Part shown: one piece after another, positions 17,911 to 27,110 of the stretch
Position numbering within the stretch: the stretch's first letter is position 1
Layout of the letters: each line of letters starts with the position of its first letter
Assembly: GCA_002307135.1 (NCBI GenBank)
Contig: DBTQ01000002.1
Location: 160,921 to 224,920 of the forward strand
Length of the DNA stretch: 64,000 bases
Direction of reading: 5' to 3'
Origin: Bacteroidetes bacterium UBA1312
Lineage (GTDB): Bacteria > Bacteroidota > Bacteroidia > Chitinophagales > Chitinophagaceae
Notes under the pieces: model-generated
Database searches by the model: none
The model's input: only the letters and a program-made list of their open reading frames with translations
Told to the model about the DNA's origin: nothing
Made by a program: the position numbers and the translations under genes

Positions 17911-18501
17911 TTACTCTGCCTCTGCTACAACTTCTTTCACTTCTGGTATCATTCGCTTCATCATACCTTCAATACCAGATTTAAGTGTAATCATAGATGA
18001 TGGACAACCAGAACATGAGCCTTGTAGCATCAATGATACAACTCCATCATTATAACCTCGAAAACTAATTGCTCCACCATCCATTTCTACCGCCGGTTTT
18101 ACATAATTTTCCAACAACTCTTTAATACGCACTACGACATCCGTATCATCTGCATTAATGGTATTATCAACGGGCTTTGTTACAATCTCTGATTCATTGA
18201 TGATTACCTTCTCTGATTCAAGGTATTCTTTCAAAAATTCCCGAATGGTGGGGATAACATCATCCCATTGCGTTTCATTTGTTTTGGTAAGTGTAATAAA
18301 ATTACTGGCTATAAAAACGCTTCGTATAAAAGGGAAAGCAAATAATTCCTTCGCTAATGGCGATGGAGCCGCACTTGATTCATCTTGAAAATCGATACTC
18401 TTGCCGGGGTACAACAATTTGTTGGCAACAAATTTCATCGTTTCCGGATTGGGTGTCATTTCTGTATATATACTGACAATGGTATTTCCTGTCTTCAACA
18501 T
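17911..18501 (-). CDS. Nfu-type iron-sulfur cluster scaffold/carrier
   Basis: 196 residues in two domains. The N-terminal Nfu/NifU_N domain starts with YTEMTPNPETMKFVAN (12-27) and contains LAKELFAFPFIRSVFI. The C-terminal NifU domain (about 125-190) has VKPAVEMDGGAISF and the cluster-binding C163-x-x-C166 in GSCSGCPSS. Such proteins carry 4Fe-4S clusters to client enzymes in the cytoplasm. A cysteine desulfurase is encoded at 30038-31171, but no other suf/isc genes are visible. A TACTTTTG box lies 23 bases upstream. Confidence 0.92.
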   Translation of the reverse strand: MLKTGNTIVSIYTEMTPNPETMKFVANKLLYPGKSIDFQDESSAAPSPLAKELFAFPFIRSVFIASNFITLTKTNETQWDDVIPTIREFLKEYLESEKVIINESEIVTKPVDNTINADDTDVVVRIKELLENYVKPAVEMDGGAISFRGYNDGVVSLMLQGSCSGCPSSMITLKSGIEGMMKRMIPEVKEVVAEAE

Positions 18502-18524
18502 CTCTTAATATTATTTAATTATAG

Positions 18525-18532
18525 CAAAAGTA
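18525..18532 (-). promoter_or_regulatory. -7 box TACTTTTG of the Nfu gene
   Basis: Perfect TAnnTTTG match on the minus strand, 23 bases before the ATG at 18501. Confidence 0.5.
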
Positions 18533-18635
18533 AAAAAATATTCCATGCAAATGAATCAATAAATAAAATAGTACAATAGCTTTTACGTTAGGTAGACGAC
18601 TTAATACTTTACATTTTTTACCGTGAGTAAACTTT

Positions 18636-20369
18636 TTATTCTGTATAGTCAGGCTTAAAGCCACTTGTAATTTTACCTGGTTCTATGAATCTATATTTGT
18701 CGGCAGAGTAACTGCATGGTAGCGGGCATTCCCAACACTTCCCGTATTGATTACTACTACCCTTATATATTTTTTGACCATCGATAATTAAGGATGTAGT
18801 ATCAGGTTGTGGATATGCCGGTTGCTTCAGCAATGCAAAATTTACTTCATTACTCTGAAGCTCAGGTTGAGATATTGCTTTACCTGAAAGTGACAAAATA
18901 GAGGATAATGTTATTGCAATGGGGAACAGCTTGGCAACCCAATTAGTAAATTTACCACCACAAAAACAGACGTATAAACGAGCCAGAACGATTGCAATAA
19001 AAGGTAAAATAATACCATTACCAAAACGAGGGTCTGGCGCATTATAAAACCAAAAAAGCAAACCAATAATTAGTCCGAAAAGAGTACGGTTTTCGGCATC
19101 CATTAATTGCTTTCTTTTGATTGATGAAAATAATTGACGACCCCATTTAAATAAACAAAGCAACATACATAATCCAATTACAAAGATAACGGGCAAATAA
19201 GCTTTATTTAATTCAGGAAGTCGATGTAGCCATTGCTTAAAAAGTGCCAAATTGTAATGATACCCACCTTGGTAATAATTACTATAACCCAAAGCCCAGT
19301 TTTTAATAACTATTTTTTCTTCTATGGTATGTTGTAATGGTACCTTCCAAAATACATTGAAAATATCAACTGAATAAAATGGATAAATCAAATACCCCGA
19401 AATAATATAATTACGTATAAAATAAGGAGCAAAAATTAGTACAGAAAATATGATAAGTGAAAGAATAATTTTATTCTTAAATAATTCCCGAAACAAAATG
19501 ATGGTCAGTACGAAAATAACGGAGACACTTGCCAATTTCAAAGTAATCGTACCGAATGTCAACCAAAAAATCATTAAAATAAAAAAGCTCCTGTCAGAAG
19601 CATTTAGTTCATTATTTTGACGAAGCACAGCATATTGCCAGCATTCAAAAATAATCATCATTTGAATTATCGCAACAGGAAAATCAGGGCTGAAGCCTGT
19701 CATCCCTTTGTTAATTTGAGAAATGTATAGCAAGGCTATTACCGCAGCTATTTTAAATATTAGCGCTCTATTATTGTAATACAACCCATAAAAGTACACG
19801 AAGCCCATTAGGTACAAATAACCATTGATCGCGTGTTGCGTAGTGCCAAAAATATTGGCAAATCCATAAAAAGCATACAGAATATGATAGTGATAATTGA
19901 AACCAAACCGAGAATGTACATTGGCTAATCCTTTAATTACAGGGTATTGCTCCACCCATTTTATAAATGGTAAATGATATGCACCAGAATCAACACTTTG
20001 CACTTGTCCTGATGCTTTTATGAGCATAAAAAGCGTGAAAACAATAAAGAATATTTTATGAAGTATGCTTACTTCATGCCAAACTATTTTAAGTTTTTCA
20101 AAAAGTAAAAAAAAATCATTCCTATTGTACCAAGCTGAAATTCCAGTACCCAAAAAGACTATACCCTGAAGCACGATATTATTCATGGCCATAAACAATG
20201 AGCAATAACTCAAAAAAATAGTAAAGCTCACCAAACCAATAACGGAAACTAGAGCAGTATTAAGAGCATACTTCGAAGCGGTTAATTTATTGAAAAAACG
20301 AAGAATAAATGAACCGAATGAATAGCTAGAGATAAATACGAAAATCCAAACACAGAATGTAATGAGCAT
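18636..20369 (-). CDS. LIC_10190-family polytopic membrane protein
   Basis: 577 residues from ATG 20369, with about twelve membrane segments, then a soluble periplasmic tail. Marks of the LIC_10190 family are DSGAYHLPFIKWVEQYPVIKG..., with ANVHSRFGFNYHYH right after it, and the C-terminal CWECPLPCSY followed by ITSGFKP. The overall look is that of GT-C-type membrane glycosyltransferases, but no reaction has been assigned to this family. The frame continues to a TTG at 20453, but a TACTTTCG promoter box at 20417-20424 lies inside that extension, so the ATG at 20369 is preferred. It begins glycan island 2 and may act on the lipid-linked glycan in the periplasm (inference). Confidence 0.78.
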   Translation of the reverse strand: MLITFCVWIFVFISSYSFGSFILRFFNKLTASKYALNTALVSVIGLVSFTIFLSYCSLFMAMNNIVLQGIVFLGTGISAWYNRNDFFLLFEKLKIVWHEVSILHKIFFIVFTLFMLIKASGQVQSVDSGAYHLPFIKWVEQYPVIKGLANVHSRFGFNYHYHILYAFYGFANIFGTTQHAINGYLYLMGFVYFYGLYYNNRALIFKIAAVIALLYISQINKGMTGFSPDFPVAIIQMMIIFECWQYAVLRQNNELNASDRSFFILMIFWLTFGTITLKLASVSVIFVLTIILFRELFKNKIILSLIIFSVLIFAPYFIRNYIISGYLIYPFYSVDIFNVFWKVPLQHTIEEKIVIKNWALGYSNYYQGGYHYNLALFKQWLHRLPELNKAYLPVIFVIGLCMLLCLFKWGRQLFSSIKRKQLMDAENRTLFGLIIGLLFWFYNAPDPRFGNGIILPFIAIVLARLYVCFCGGKFTNWVAKLFPIAITLSSILSLSGKAISQPELQSNEVNFALLKQPAYPQPDTTSLIIDGQKIYKGSSNQYGKCWECPLPCSYSADKYRFIEPGKITSGFKPDYTE

Positions 20370-20678
20370 AAATATTAAAATAAAAAGACGATAAATATCG
20401 AGTTTAAAATTGTATGCGAAAGTACATAATATCGCATTGGCTAAAAACAACAAAATTTTAATCGACTTTAATCAATTCTATGAGGGAAAAGCATTTACAA
20501 GTTGAGATGCAACAATCTACCGATTAGGATAAACAAATGCTCTCAATAAATGATATTAGAATTGATTGAGATTGCAATAAGATTCCCTGTGAATAGGACA
20601 CTTACTTCTATATATTAAAAGGAGAAAATAACGAGAGTCAGCCATGTGTAAAAATCAAATAAAATAACATTTATAAAA
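20370..20678. other. Intergenic region between two minus-strand membrane-protein genes
   Basis: 309 bases containing the -7 box at 20417-20424. I see no coding region, terminator hairpin or repeat in the rest. Confidence 0.5.
20417..20424 (-). promoter_or_regulatory. -7 box TACTTTCG of the LIC_10190 gene
   Basis: TAnnTTCG variant on the minus strand, 47 bases before ATG 20369. It argues against a start further upstream at the TTG at 20453. Confidence 0.4.
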
Positions 20679-22166
20679 CTAATACAATCGTTTGCTTTTT
20701 TTTATACTTAACCAATAGTCTTTCACATCTTTGGACGGCCGCAACCAAAAAATTAGCATTATCATTACTATTGCGACAATAGGAGTTCTTATCAACCCAT
20801 CTAAAAATGGGTTTGAAAATGCAGGCATCAGCCATGAAATAAAATATCCAAGAATTCCTATGGGGAATATCCAAAAACCTTTCTTCTCGAAAGGGTACAG
20901 CCCAAATTTCTGTTTTAAAAAAATGGCTTTTATAATATTAAATACAGCCAGCCCCATAGTAGATACCCATGCAGCACCATAAATTCCATATCGGGGTATG
21001 AAAATTCTATTGCACACTACGGCAATCAATATATATACCAATGATGCCCAAAATGTAAATTTATAATGAGGTGTAATACCGATAAATTCCTGATTGAGCC
21101 CTGTAGATACATCTATTAGACGACCTAAAAATAAAATCATAAATATTGATTCTAAAGATTCATAACCCTTAGGTAATAAGACAACAGCATTATGCATATT
21201 AGAAAGCATTAGCACGCCAACAAAAACAGTAGCCACAAGAATATTGATGTTAGTTCGGTTAAAAAAATCAAACAGATGTTCTTTATGGCTATTAAGGAAA
21301 ATTTGGTTTAGCTTTGGGAAGGCTGATGTCATCATGGCCTTATAGGGTATGTTAACAAACCCAATAAGAAATAATGCAATACTATAAACTGCTAAATTAC
21401 TCGAACCATCTTTACTCAATGGGGCAAGCATTAATGCATCTATAAATCCAACAACATTAAGGGCTGCTCCTATAAGTGTATGATACCATGCATAATGAAC
21501 AACATTCTTGATTTCAGACTTAGTAAAAACTGAAAAATTAAGCGACAGTTTAATATCTGTCTCTTTCGAAGCAATAACTACCAACGTTATGAGCGGTATA
21601 AAATAGCATAGTATGGTTCCAATTATAAAAAATTGAAAATCAATATAATTGAAACCAAATAATACAAGGAGAATAAGATTCGCTACTCTAAGAACTATTT
21701 CTCTCATAAAAGTCGCTAAAGCCACTTTCATTTTTGCTAACAAATATGATTCAAACAGTGTTATATAAGTATAGAGCAAGACAAGGAGCGGCAACCAATA
21801 AAAAAATTGGCGGATATAGGGCTGATCAATTAATTGGTATTTAGAAATGATCCAGTTGTGAAAAAGAAAATAAGGGATACAAAAAATAATTCCTCCTAAT
21901 AAAGGGACAAGTAGTGCAGCCCCCAATAATGTTCCTCTTTTGGCATCATTGCCTGTATATCGTTGTATATAGGTATGTACTATTGAATGTACTCCAAAAA
22001 GTAAAAGGCTTTGTAATACAGCTCCTTGATATATTATATTTTTAGATATACCTATTTCTCTTTTAGGCATCACTTTTGTTTGCCAATAGGTAAAAATGAT
22101 CCCAATAATGGCTCCTAAAAGGATAACAATTGATGTTTTAACAGATTGACGAAATACTATACCCAT
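20679..22166 (-). CDS. Polysaccharide flippase (Wzx/MATE-like), second copy
   Basis: 495 residues with about fourteen membrane segments. The start FRQSVKTSIVILLGAIIGIIFTYWQTKVMPKREIG is typical of Bacteroidota oligosaccharide flippases of the MOP superfamily, and the repeat RYGIYGAAWVSTMGLAVFNI recurs in the C-terminal half as in other members. It would flip lipid-linked glycan across the inner membrane. It differs clearly from the flippase at 10769-12196, so the two are not a recent duplication. A promoter is visible at 22275-22305. Confidence 0.87.
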   Translation of the reverse strand: MGIVFRQSVKTSIVILLGAIIGIIFTYWQTKVMPKREIGISKNIIYQGAVLQSLLLFGVHSIVHTYIQRYTGNDAKRGTLLGAALLVPLLGGIIFCIPYFLFHNWIISKYQLIDQPYIRQFFYWLPLLVLLYTYITLFESYLLAKMKVALATFMREIVLRVANLILLVLFGFNYIDFQFFIIGTILCYFIPLITLVVIASKETDIKLSLNFSVFTKSEIKNVVHYAWYHTLIGAALNVVGFIDALMLAPLSKDGSSNLAVYSIALFLIGFVNIPYKAMMTSAFPKLNQIFLNSHKEHLFDFFNRTNINILVATVFVGVLMLSNMHNAVVLLPKGYESLESIFMILFLGRLIDVSTGLNQEFIGITPHYKFTFWASLVYILIAVVCNRIFIPRYGIYGAAWVSTMGLAVFNIIKAIFLKQKFGLYPFEKKGFWIFPIGILGYFISWLMPAFSNPFLDGLIRTPIVAIVMIMLIFWLRPSKDVKDYWLSIKKSKRLY

Positions 22167-22592
22167 TATTTTTATAAAGTGGTCTTTATTGAAAAAAGAT
22201 TACCTTTGAGGTTTGTCATCGAAGAATCCTGAAAATCTATTTGTCACAAATAATTAGCATGTTTTGAGTAATGCCAAAGTTAGCTAAATGAATTTGATTT
22301 GACAATTGAGCAGGAATATGATGATCGTGAAAGTAGAATGCGAAATTAGCTGTATTTTGAGAATTATTAGCAACGAATTCATGCAAAGCATTATATTTTG
22401 AATATGAGCAGAAAAACATTAACGTAAATCGATTTGTAATGCAATGTCCGAAAATGTGTAGTTTCTTTCATTTGAAAATGAAATGACTCAATATATTTAA
22501 AAAAACATAAAACCAAGCAGATTATTAAAACATAGCGATGTGCTATAATAAGTTCATACTTTCATCCATTAAAACTAGAACAATATTTCACT
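22167..22592. other. 426-base intergenic region at the head of the C-methyltransferase operon
   Basis: Divergent upstream region of the flippase (minus) and the DUF4254-like gene (plus). It holds a minus-strand promoter (22275-22305), a plus-strand TACCTTTG at 22201-22208 far from any start, and a weak TACTTTCA at 22557-22564 near the plus-strand operon. A 60-codon minus frame (22237-22419) lies across the promoter and is not accepted as a gene. I see no RNA gene. Confidence 0.5.
22275..22305 (-). promoter_or_regulatory. Promoter of the second flippase gene
   Basis: On the minus strand TTG (22303-22305), 20 bases, then TAACTTTG (22275-22282), a full Bacteroidota -33/-7 promoter about 108 bases before the ATG at 22166. 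Confidence 0.5.
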
Positions 22593-23030
22593 ATGTCTGA
22601 AACATTAGGTATGCTTTGCGATAAATTAACAATCGTGAAGTTAAAAGAATTCCATACGGAAGATGAAATAAAATTGAATAGTCTTAAGCAACAGGCCAAC
22701 CAACTACAAGAAGAAATAGACGGCTATTTGCATGATGCTTTAACAGGAAATATTCCGGTTGCGAAACTCACATTCGCGTCCAATAAAGTTTATAAAAAAG
22801 AAGGGAATGAAGTTGCAGAAGTTAAAGGTGAAGTAGGTAAATTATTCTCACAACTGGCTGACGTTAACTGTAGGCTTTGGCATGAGGTTGAGAAAGGGTA
22901 TGACATTGAAAATATTCCTGTTCCTGAAAAAGACAGTTTAGTTAAAATGCTCGCTGTTTTAAATTTAGAGCGAAATCAATGCATTGATGCGATTGATTTA
23001 AAGTTTCAAGAACTAATTTCTAATAAATAA
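22593..23030 (+). CDS. DUF4254-like protein
   Basis: 145 residues, largely helical. It begins LGMLCDKLTIVKLKEFH and ends with LADVNCRLWHEVEKG and LAVLNLERNQCIDAID. The order D-K-L-(S/T)-I-...-K, then L-...-N-...-(I/L)-W, then N-...-R-N-...-I-x-x-I-D matches DUF4254 proteins, which occur in polysaccharide gene clusters and have no known function. It opens the five-gene plus-strand operon 22593-26989, ten bases ahead of the C-methyltransferase. A structural or regulatory role in glycan synthesis is a guess. Confidence 0.65.
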   Translation: MSETLGMLCDKLTIVKLKEFHTEDEIKLNSLKQQANQLQEEIDGYLHDALTGNIPVAKLTFASNKVYKKEGNEVAEVKGEVGKLFSQLADVNCRLWHEVEKGYDIENIPVPEKDSLVKMLAVLNLERNQCIDAIDLKFQELISNK

Positions 23031-23040
23031 TCTCTAATGT

Positions 23041-24297
23041 ATGCATATTCGTAAAAGAACTACTTGTCGTGTTTGCGGTTCAAACTCGCTAACACCAGTT
23101 ATAAATCTAGGACCACAATATTTACAAGGTTCTTTTGTTAAGCCAGGCAAAGAGATGCCATCATATCGTAAAATTAACTGTTCTTTAGTTCGCTGTAACC
23201 CACAAATAGATGAAAATGCATGTGGCTTATTACAAATGGAACACAGTGTTCCTCCAGAAATTTTATATGCTGCCTATTGGTATCGCAGTGGTACAAATAG
23301 TACTATGCGCAACCATTTAAAAGAGATTGTAGATAGTACTTTAGATTTGATAAAGAAAGATGATTGTACTGTTTTAGATATTGGTTGTAATGACGGCACT
23401 TTGCTTGATTATTATCCAAAAACTTTTAAGAAATTCGGTTGTGATCCAAGCGATGTCGCTCAAGAAGTAAAAAATGCATTTGTTGTACAAGATATTTTTC
23501 CTTCCGCAGAATTGTCAACAGCAATTGGTGATACCAAATTAGATATTATCACTTCAATTGCCATGTTTTATGATTTAGAAAGTCCAGTAGAATTTGTAAA
23601 AAATATTAAACGATTTTTATCGCCTGAAGGTATATGGGTTTTTGAAATGAGCTATATGCCTCATATGTTAGCGCTTGATAGCTATGATACTATTTGCCAT
23701 GAACATTTAGAATTTTATAGCCTTGCAGTCTTAGAGAAAATTGCAAGCATGGCTGATATGAAAATTTTTAAAATTTCTTTTAATGATATTAATGGCGGTA
23801 GTATTCGTTGTTATGCCACACATAAAGAAAGTAGCCTCTATTACAACAAAGAGAACTACAAGTTGATGAATGATATCAGACAAAAAGAATTTGATCTAGA
23901 ATTAGATACTGATAAACCTTATGTTGCTTTTCAATATAGAATAGAGAAAGTGAAGCATGAATTGCATGACTTGCTCGTACAACTTAAAAACGAAGGCAAG
24001 AAAGTACACGTTTATGGCGCATCTACAAAAGGGAATACAATCCTACAATGGTGCGATATTAATAGCATGTTGGTTGAATACGCTGCGGAACGTAACCCAG
24101 ATAAATATGGCGCTTATACTTTAGGAACAAATATTCCAATAATAAGTGAAGCAGAAAGTCGAGCCATGAACCCTGATTATTATTTGGTACTCCCTTGGCA
24201 TTTTAAAACAGAATTTATTGAACGAGAACAAGTTGCTTTGGAAAATGGTACTGGTTTTATTTTCCCCATACCTAAAATAGACATTTTTAAAAAATAA
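23041..24297 (+). CDS. Sugar C-methyltransferase (TylCIII/TcaB9 type)
   Basis: 418 residues in the three-domain layout of NDP-sugar C-methyltransferases. The N-terminal zinc domain has C9-x-x-C12 and C52...C61 followed by GLLQMEHSVPPE. The SAM-binding domain has VLDIGCNDGTLLDYYP (111-126). The catalytic stretch YDTICHEHLEFYS has H220, E221 and H222 where TcaB9 uses Glu and His. The C-terminal domain (about 300-418) carries VHVYGASTKGNTILQ. The enzyme adds a methyl group to a sugar ring carbon, giving a branched-chain sugar, usually on a dTDP-keto-hexose. No dTDP-sugar genes are in the window, so the substrate is open. Confidence 0.87.
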   Translation: MHIRKRTTCRVCGSNSLTPVINLGPQYLQGSFVKPGKEMPSYRKINCSLVRCNPQIDENACGLLQMEHSVPPEILYAAYWYRSGTNSTMRNHLKEIVDSTLDLIKKDDCTVLDIGCNDGTLLDYYPKTFKKFGCDPSDVAQEVKNAFVVQDIFPSAELSTAIGDTKLDIITSIAMFYDLESPVEFVKNIKRFLSPEGIWVFEMSYMPHMLALDSYDTICHEHLEFYSLAVLEKIASMADMKIFKISFNDINGGSIRCYATHKESSLYYNKENYKLMNDIRQKEFDLELDTDKPYVAFQYRIEKVKHELHDLLVQLKNEGKKVHVYGASTKGNTILQWCDINSMLVEYAAERNPDKYGAYTLGTNIPIISEAESRAMNPDYYLVLPWHFKTEFIEREQVALENGTGFIFPIPKIDIFKK

Positions 24298-24306
24298 TGA
24301 TATATA

Positions 24307-25008
24307 ATGCAAAACAGAATTGCAAGAATTGTTTCTAAAGTAAAATCATTTCCATGGATACTAAAAGGTTATGCACGCCCTAGCTATTCGCAAGTAGGAG
24401 AAGATAGAATACTCCATTATTATTTTAATTCTATCGGTATTGACCAACCAAGCTATTTAGATGTCGGTACTAACCACCCAATACACGGAAGCAATACTTA
24501 TTTTTTTTACTTGAAAGGAAGCTCCGGTGTTTGCATAGAACCACACCCAGACATCTATAAGCAAATCAAATCTAAAAGGCCTAGAGATATCTCTGTAAAT
24601 ACAGGTATTGGCATATCTAATACTGCGGAAGCAGATTATTTCATTTTTCCGAAAAAACAAAGCGGTTGGAATACTTTTAGTAAAGAAGAGGTTGACTATA
24701 GAAAAGCAAATAACCAACCTTATGAAAGGGTTATTAAAATGCCTTTGAAAAATATAAATGACGTAATAGCAACTTATTGTAAAACCACACCCGATTTTAT
24801 TAGCATTGATGTGGAAGGACTAGATTTCGATATTATTAAGACTTTGAATTTTGAAAAATATACCCCAAAGGCTTTAGTAATAGAAACATTAAGAATGGGT
24901 GAAACTCAAGGAAGTTACAAAAGGACAGATATTTCAGAGTTCCTAAAAAATAAAGGCTACATTGTATATGCCGATACCTATGTCAATACAATTTTTATTC
25001 AATCATAG
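24307..25008 (+). CDS. FkbM-family methyltransferase
   Basis: 233 residues. SYSQVGEDRILHYYF (27-41), SYLDVGTNHPIHGSNTYFFY (the SAM-binding loop) and CIEPHP are typical of FkbM-like O-methyltransferases. PDFISIDVEGLDFDIIKTL is the second conserved block with the acidic residues. Family members methylate sugar hydroxyls in polysaccharides and antibiotics. It starts nine bases after the C-methyltransferase and is followed without a gap by the SDR gene, so one mRNA is likely. Confidence 0.85.
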   Translation: MQNRIARIVSKVKSFPWILKGYARPSYSQVGEDRILHYYFNSIGIDQPSYLDVGTNHPIHGSNTYFFYLKGSSGVCIEPHPDIYKQIKSKRPRDISVNTGIGISNTAEADYFIFPKKQSGWNTFSKEEVDYRKANNQPYERVIKMPLKNINDVIATYCKTTPDFISIDVEGLDFDIIKTLNFEKYTPKALVIETLRMGETQGSYKRTDISEFLKNKGYIVYADTYVNTIFIQS

Positions 25009-25869
25009 ATGAAAGCTGTTATTTTTGGAATAAATGGTCAAGACGGATTTTATTTGAACCGTCTTTTGACAAAAAAGAATATAGAAATTATTGGAATAGG
25101 GCGAAAAGACGCTATTTTAATTAATGATTTTATATCTGTTGCAGATTTAATTAAAAGAGAGCAACCTGACTATATTTTTCATTTAGCAGCAAAATCTACA
25201 ACCCAACATGCTGCTTTATTTGAAAATCATGAAACTATTTCTACCGGAACATTAAATATTCTGGAAGCAGTTTATAGACACTCGCCCCATACAAGAGTGT
25301 TTATCAGTGGGAGTGGATTACAATTTAAAAATGAAAATAAACCTATTAAAGAAACAGACGAATTTGAGGGTCGAGATGTTTATTCAATAGCTAGGATTCA
25401 ATCTGTATATGCAGCACGATATTACCGATCTCTTGGCATAAAGGTATATGTCGGCTATTTTTTCAATCATGACAGCCCATTAAGAAACGAACAGCATTTG
25501 ACAAAGAAAATTTCAGAATCCGCTAAACGTATTGCAAAAGGAATTGATGAACAACTGATAATAGGAGATATAAATGTAATCAAAGAATATACTTTTGCTG
25601 GTGATATTGTTGCAGGAGTTTTACAATTAATATATCAGGAGGATATATTTGAAGCAAATATATCCTCTGGATTAGGGTATTCCATAAAAAATTGGCTCGA
25701 CGAATGTTTTTCTTTAGTTGGACTTAATTGGGAAAAGTATGTAGGAAATAACCCCAATTATATGTCACCCTATCAAAAATTGGTTTCAGATCCAACAATT
25801 ATTAAATCAATTGGCTGGCAGCCATTTATCTCTTTCAAAGAATTGGCAAAAATGATGATGAATGAATAA
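25009..25869 (+). CDS. Extended SDR, GDP-mannose-4,6-dehydratase-like, altered active site
   Basis: 286 residues. The NAD(P) loop FGINGQDGFYL (6-16) is the GMD-type variant of G-x-x-G-x-x-G. FHLAAKS (57-63) and GYFFNHDSP, with TKKI downstream, also match GDP-mannose dehydratases. The catalytic Y-x-x-x-K motif reads Y125-S-I-A-R129, so the invariant Lys is Arg (codon AGG). The protein is shorter than GMD (about 345-370). It may be a reductase, epimerase or dehydratase with altered chemistry, or a non-catalytic homologue. It begins directly after the FkbM stop codon and overlaps the next gene by eight bases. Confidence 0.75.
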   Translation: MKAVIFGINGQDGFYLNRLLTKKNIEIIGIGRKDAILINDFISVADLIKREQPDYIFHLAAKSTTQHAALFENHETISTGTLNILEAVYRHSPHTRVFISGSGLQFKNENKPIKETDEFEGRDVYSIARIQSVYAARYYRSLGIKVYVGYFFNHDSPLRNEQHLTKKISESAKRIAKGIDEQLIIGDINVIKEYTFAGDIVAGVLQLIYQEDIFEANISSGLGYSIKNWLDECFSLVGLNWEKYVGNNPNYMSPYQKLVSDPTIIKSIGWQPFISFKELAKMMMNE

Positions 25870-26989
25870 AAAGAAAATATTACTAGTTCAACTTTACTCT
25901 AATGGAGATTGTTTGTATGTAACTGCAATCGCAAAACAAATAAAAAAAGATTTTCCAGATTGTATTCTGACTTGGGCAATCGCCGACTATTGTAAATCTA
26001 TCCTAGAACATAATACTTATGTAGATAATGTTTGGGCGGTTAGTGGTTTAAGAAAAAAAGACATCAAGGCATTTCGAAAATTTAAAAAAGAGGTAAATAC
26101 ACAAAAAAGAAACGGCGTTTGGGACGAAGTTTATTTTATTCAAACAATTGATAGTAATCAGGCTTATTATGACGGATATATAAGAAGTTCACTATTCAAT
26201 GCTTATCCACGGCCTATTGATGTAGACATTACTCCTGAGCTAAAACTTTCTGAAGTAGAAAAAAAGAATGCGGAGTATTTTGTTGATACAAACCTAATCA
26301 AACGCTTTCAACACAGAATCCTGTTTGAGTTTGCTCCACAAAGCGGTCAATCTAATATAACCTTAGATTTTGCAATTGCTATTGCGGAGAATATTGTAAA
26401 AAATAGCGATTCATGTGTAATCATGTCTTCAGCACATAAAATTGTACATGCCAATTCTTCTATAATAGACGGAAGTACGCTTAACCTGAGAGAAACGGCG
26501 GCCTTAACACATCATTGTACATTATTACTCGGCACTTCTTCAGGAATAACCTGGATATCTACATCCAGCGGCGCTAAATTGTTACCAATGATACAACTTA
26601 TCCATCATAATACTTATGGGTCAAATTTTGTATCAAGGGATTTTGAAAAATTCAATATTTCAAGAACTAATCTAATCGAAATACATGACAATAAAATGGA
26701 CAATATATCTGATTGTGTTTTATTCGCTCTAAATAATTTCAAGGATGCAAAAAATAAATACAATCAAATTCCTGAGTTTAACTTTAAAACAACAAGAAAA
26801 ATAACATATAATTTATTGTGTTATTTTCAATTTAAAGCTATTATAAAGCATATAAAAATAAATACTGCTGAATATGGTATTAAGTGGTCATTTTTACGGG
26901 AAGTAGCTATTGGGTTTGTAACATTTCCATTTATACTAATAAAAAATGCATACAATAAGACTATAAAAGGAAATAATAATTATGCTTGA
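25862..26989 (+). CDS. GT9-like glycosyltransferase (ADP-heptose transferase type)
   Basis: 375 residues. The start KILLVQLYSNGDCLYVTAIAKQIKKDFP resembles the first strand-loop-helix of GT9 heptosyltransferases, and the later FAPQSGQS and LLLGTSSGITWISTSSG correspond to the donor-binding parts (GS-x-x-x-W and D-T-G-x-x-H regions), although the classic Asp/His is not retained. The C-terminal 60 residues are basic and hydrophobic, perhaps for membrane contact. It overlaps the SDR gene by eight bases and closes the operon. Transfer of an unusual sugar to the glycan is inferred from context. Confidence 0.6.
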   Translation: MNKKKILLVQLYSNGDCLYVTAIAKQIKKDFPDCILTWAIADYCKSILEHNTYVDNVWAVSGLRKKDIKAFRKFKKEVNTQKRNGVWDEVYFIQTIDSNQAYYDGYIRSSLFNAYPRPIDVDITPELKLSEVEKKNAEYFVDTNLIKRFQHRILFEFAPQSGQSNITLDFAIAIAENIVKNSDSCVIMSSAHKIVHANSSIIDGSTLNLRETAALTHHCTLLLGTSSGITWISTSSGAKLLPMIQLIHHNTYGSNFVSRDFEKFNISRTNLIEIHDNKMDNISDCVLFALNNFKDAKNKYNQIPEFNFKTTRKITYNLLCYFQFKAIIKHIKINTAEYGIKWSFLREVAIGFVTFPFILIKNAYNKTIKGNNNYA

Positions 26990-27110
26990 AACACTTGATC
27001 AGTTATATACCTAAACAAATTGTACGCACACCTAAAAGGTAATCAACTTAGAATTAGTCAAAAGTATTAATCTGATTATAACTTAGCCGCCTTTGCAGAG
27101 ACTTAGAATA

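Noticed and set aside
22237..22419. 60-codon minus-strand frame in the gap before the flippase
   Set aside because: A full -33/-7 promoter (22275-22305) lies inside it and no family is recognisable. It could be a gene remnant but cannot be supported.
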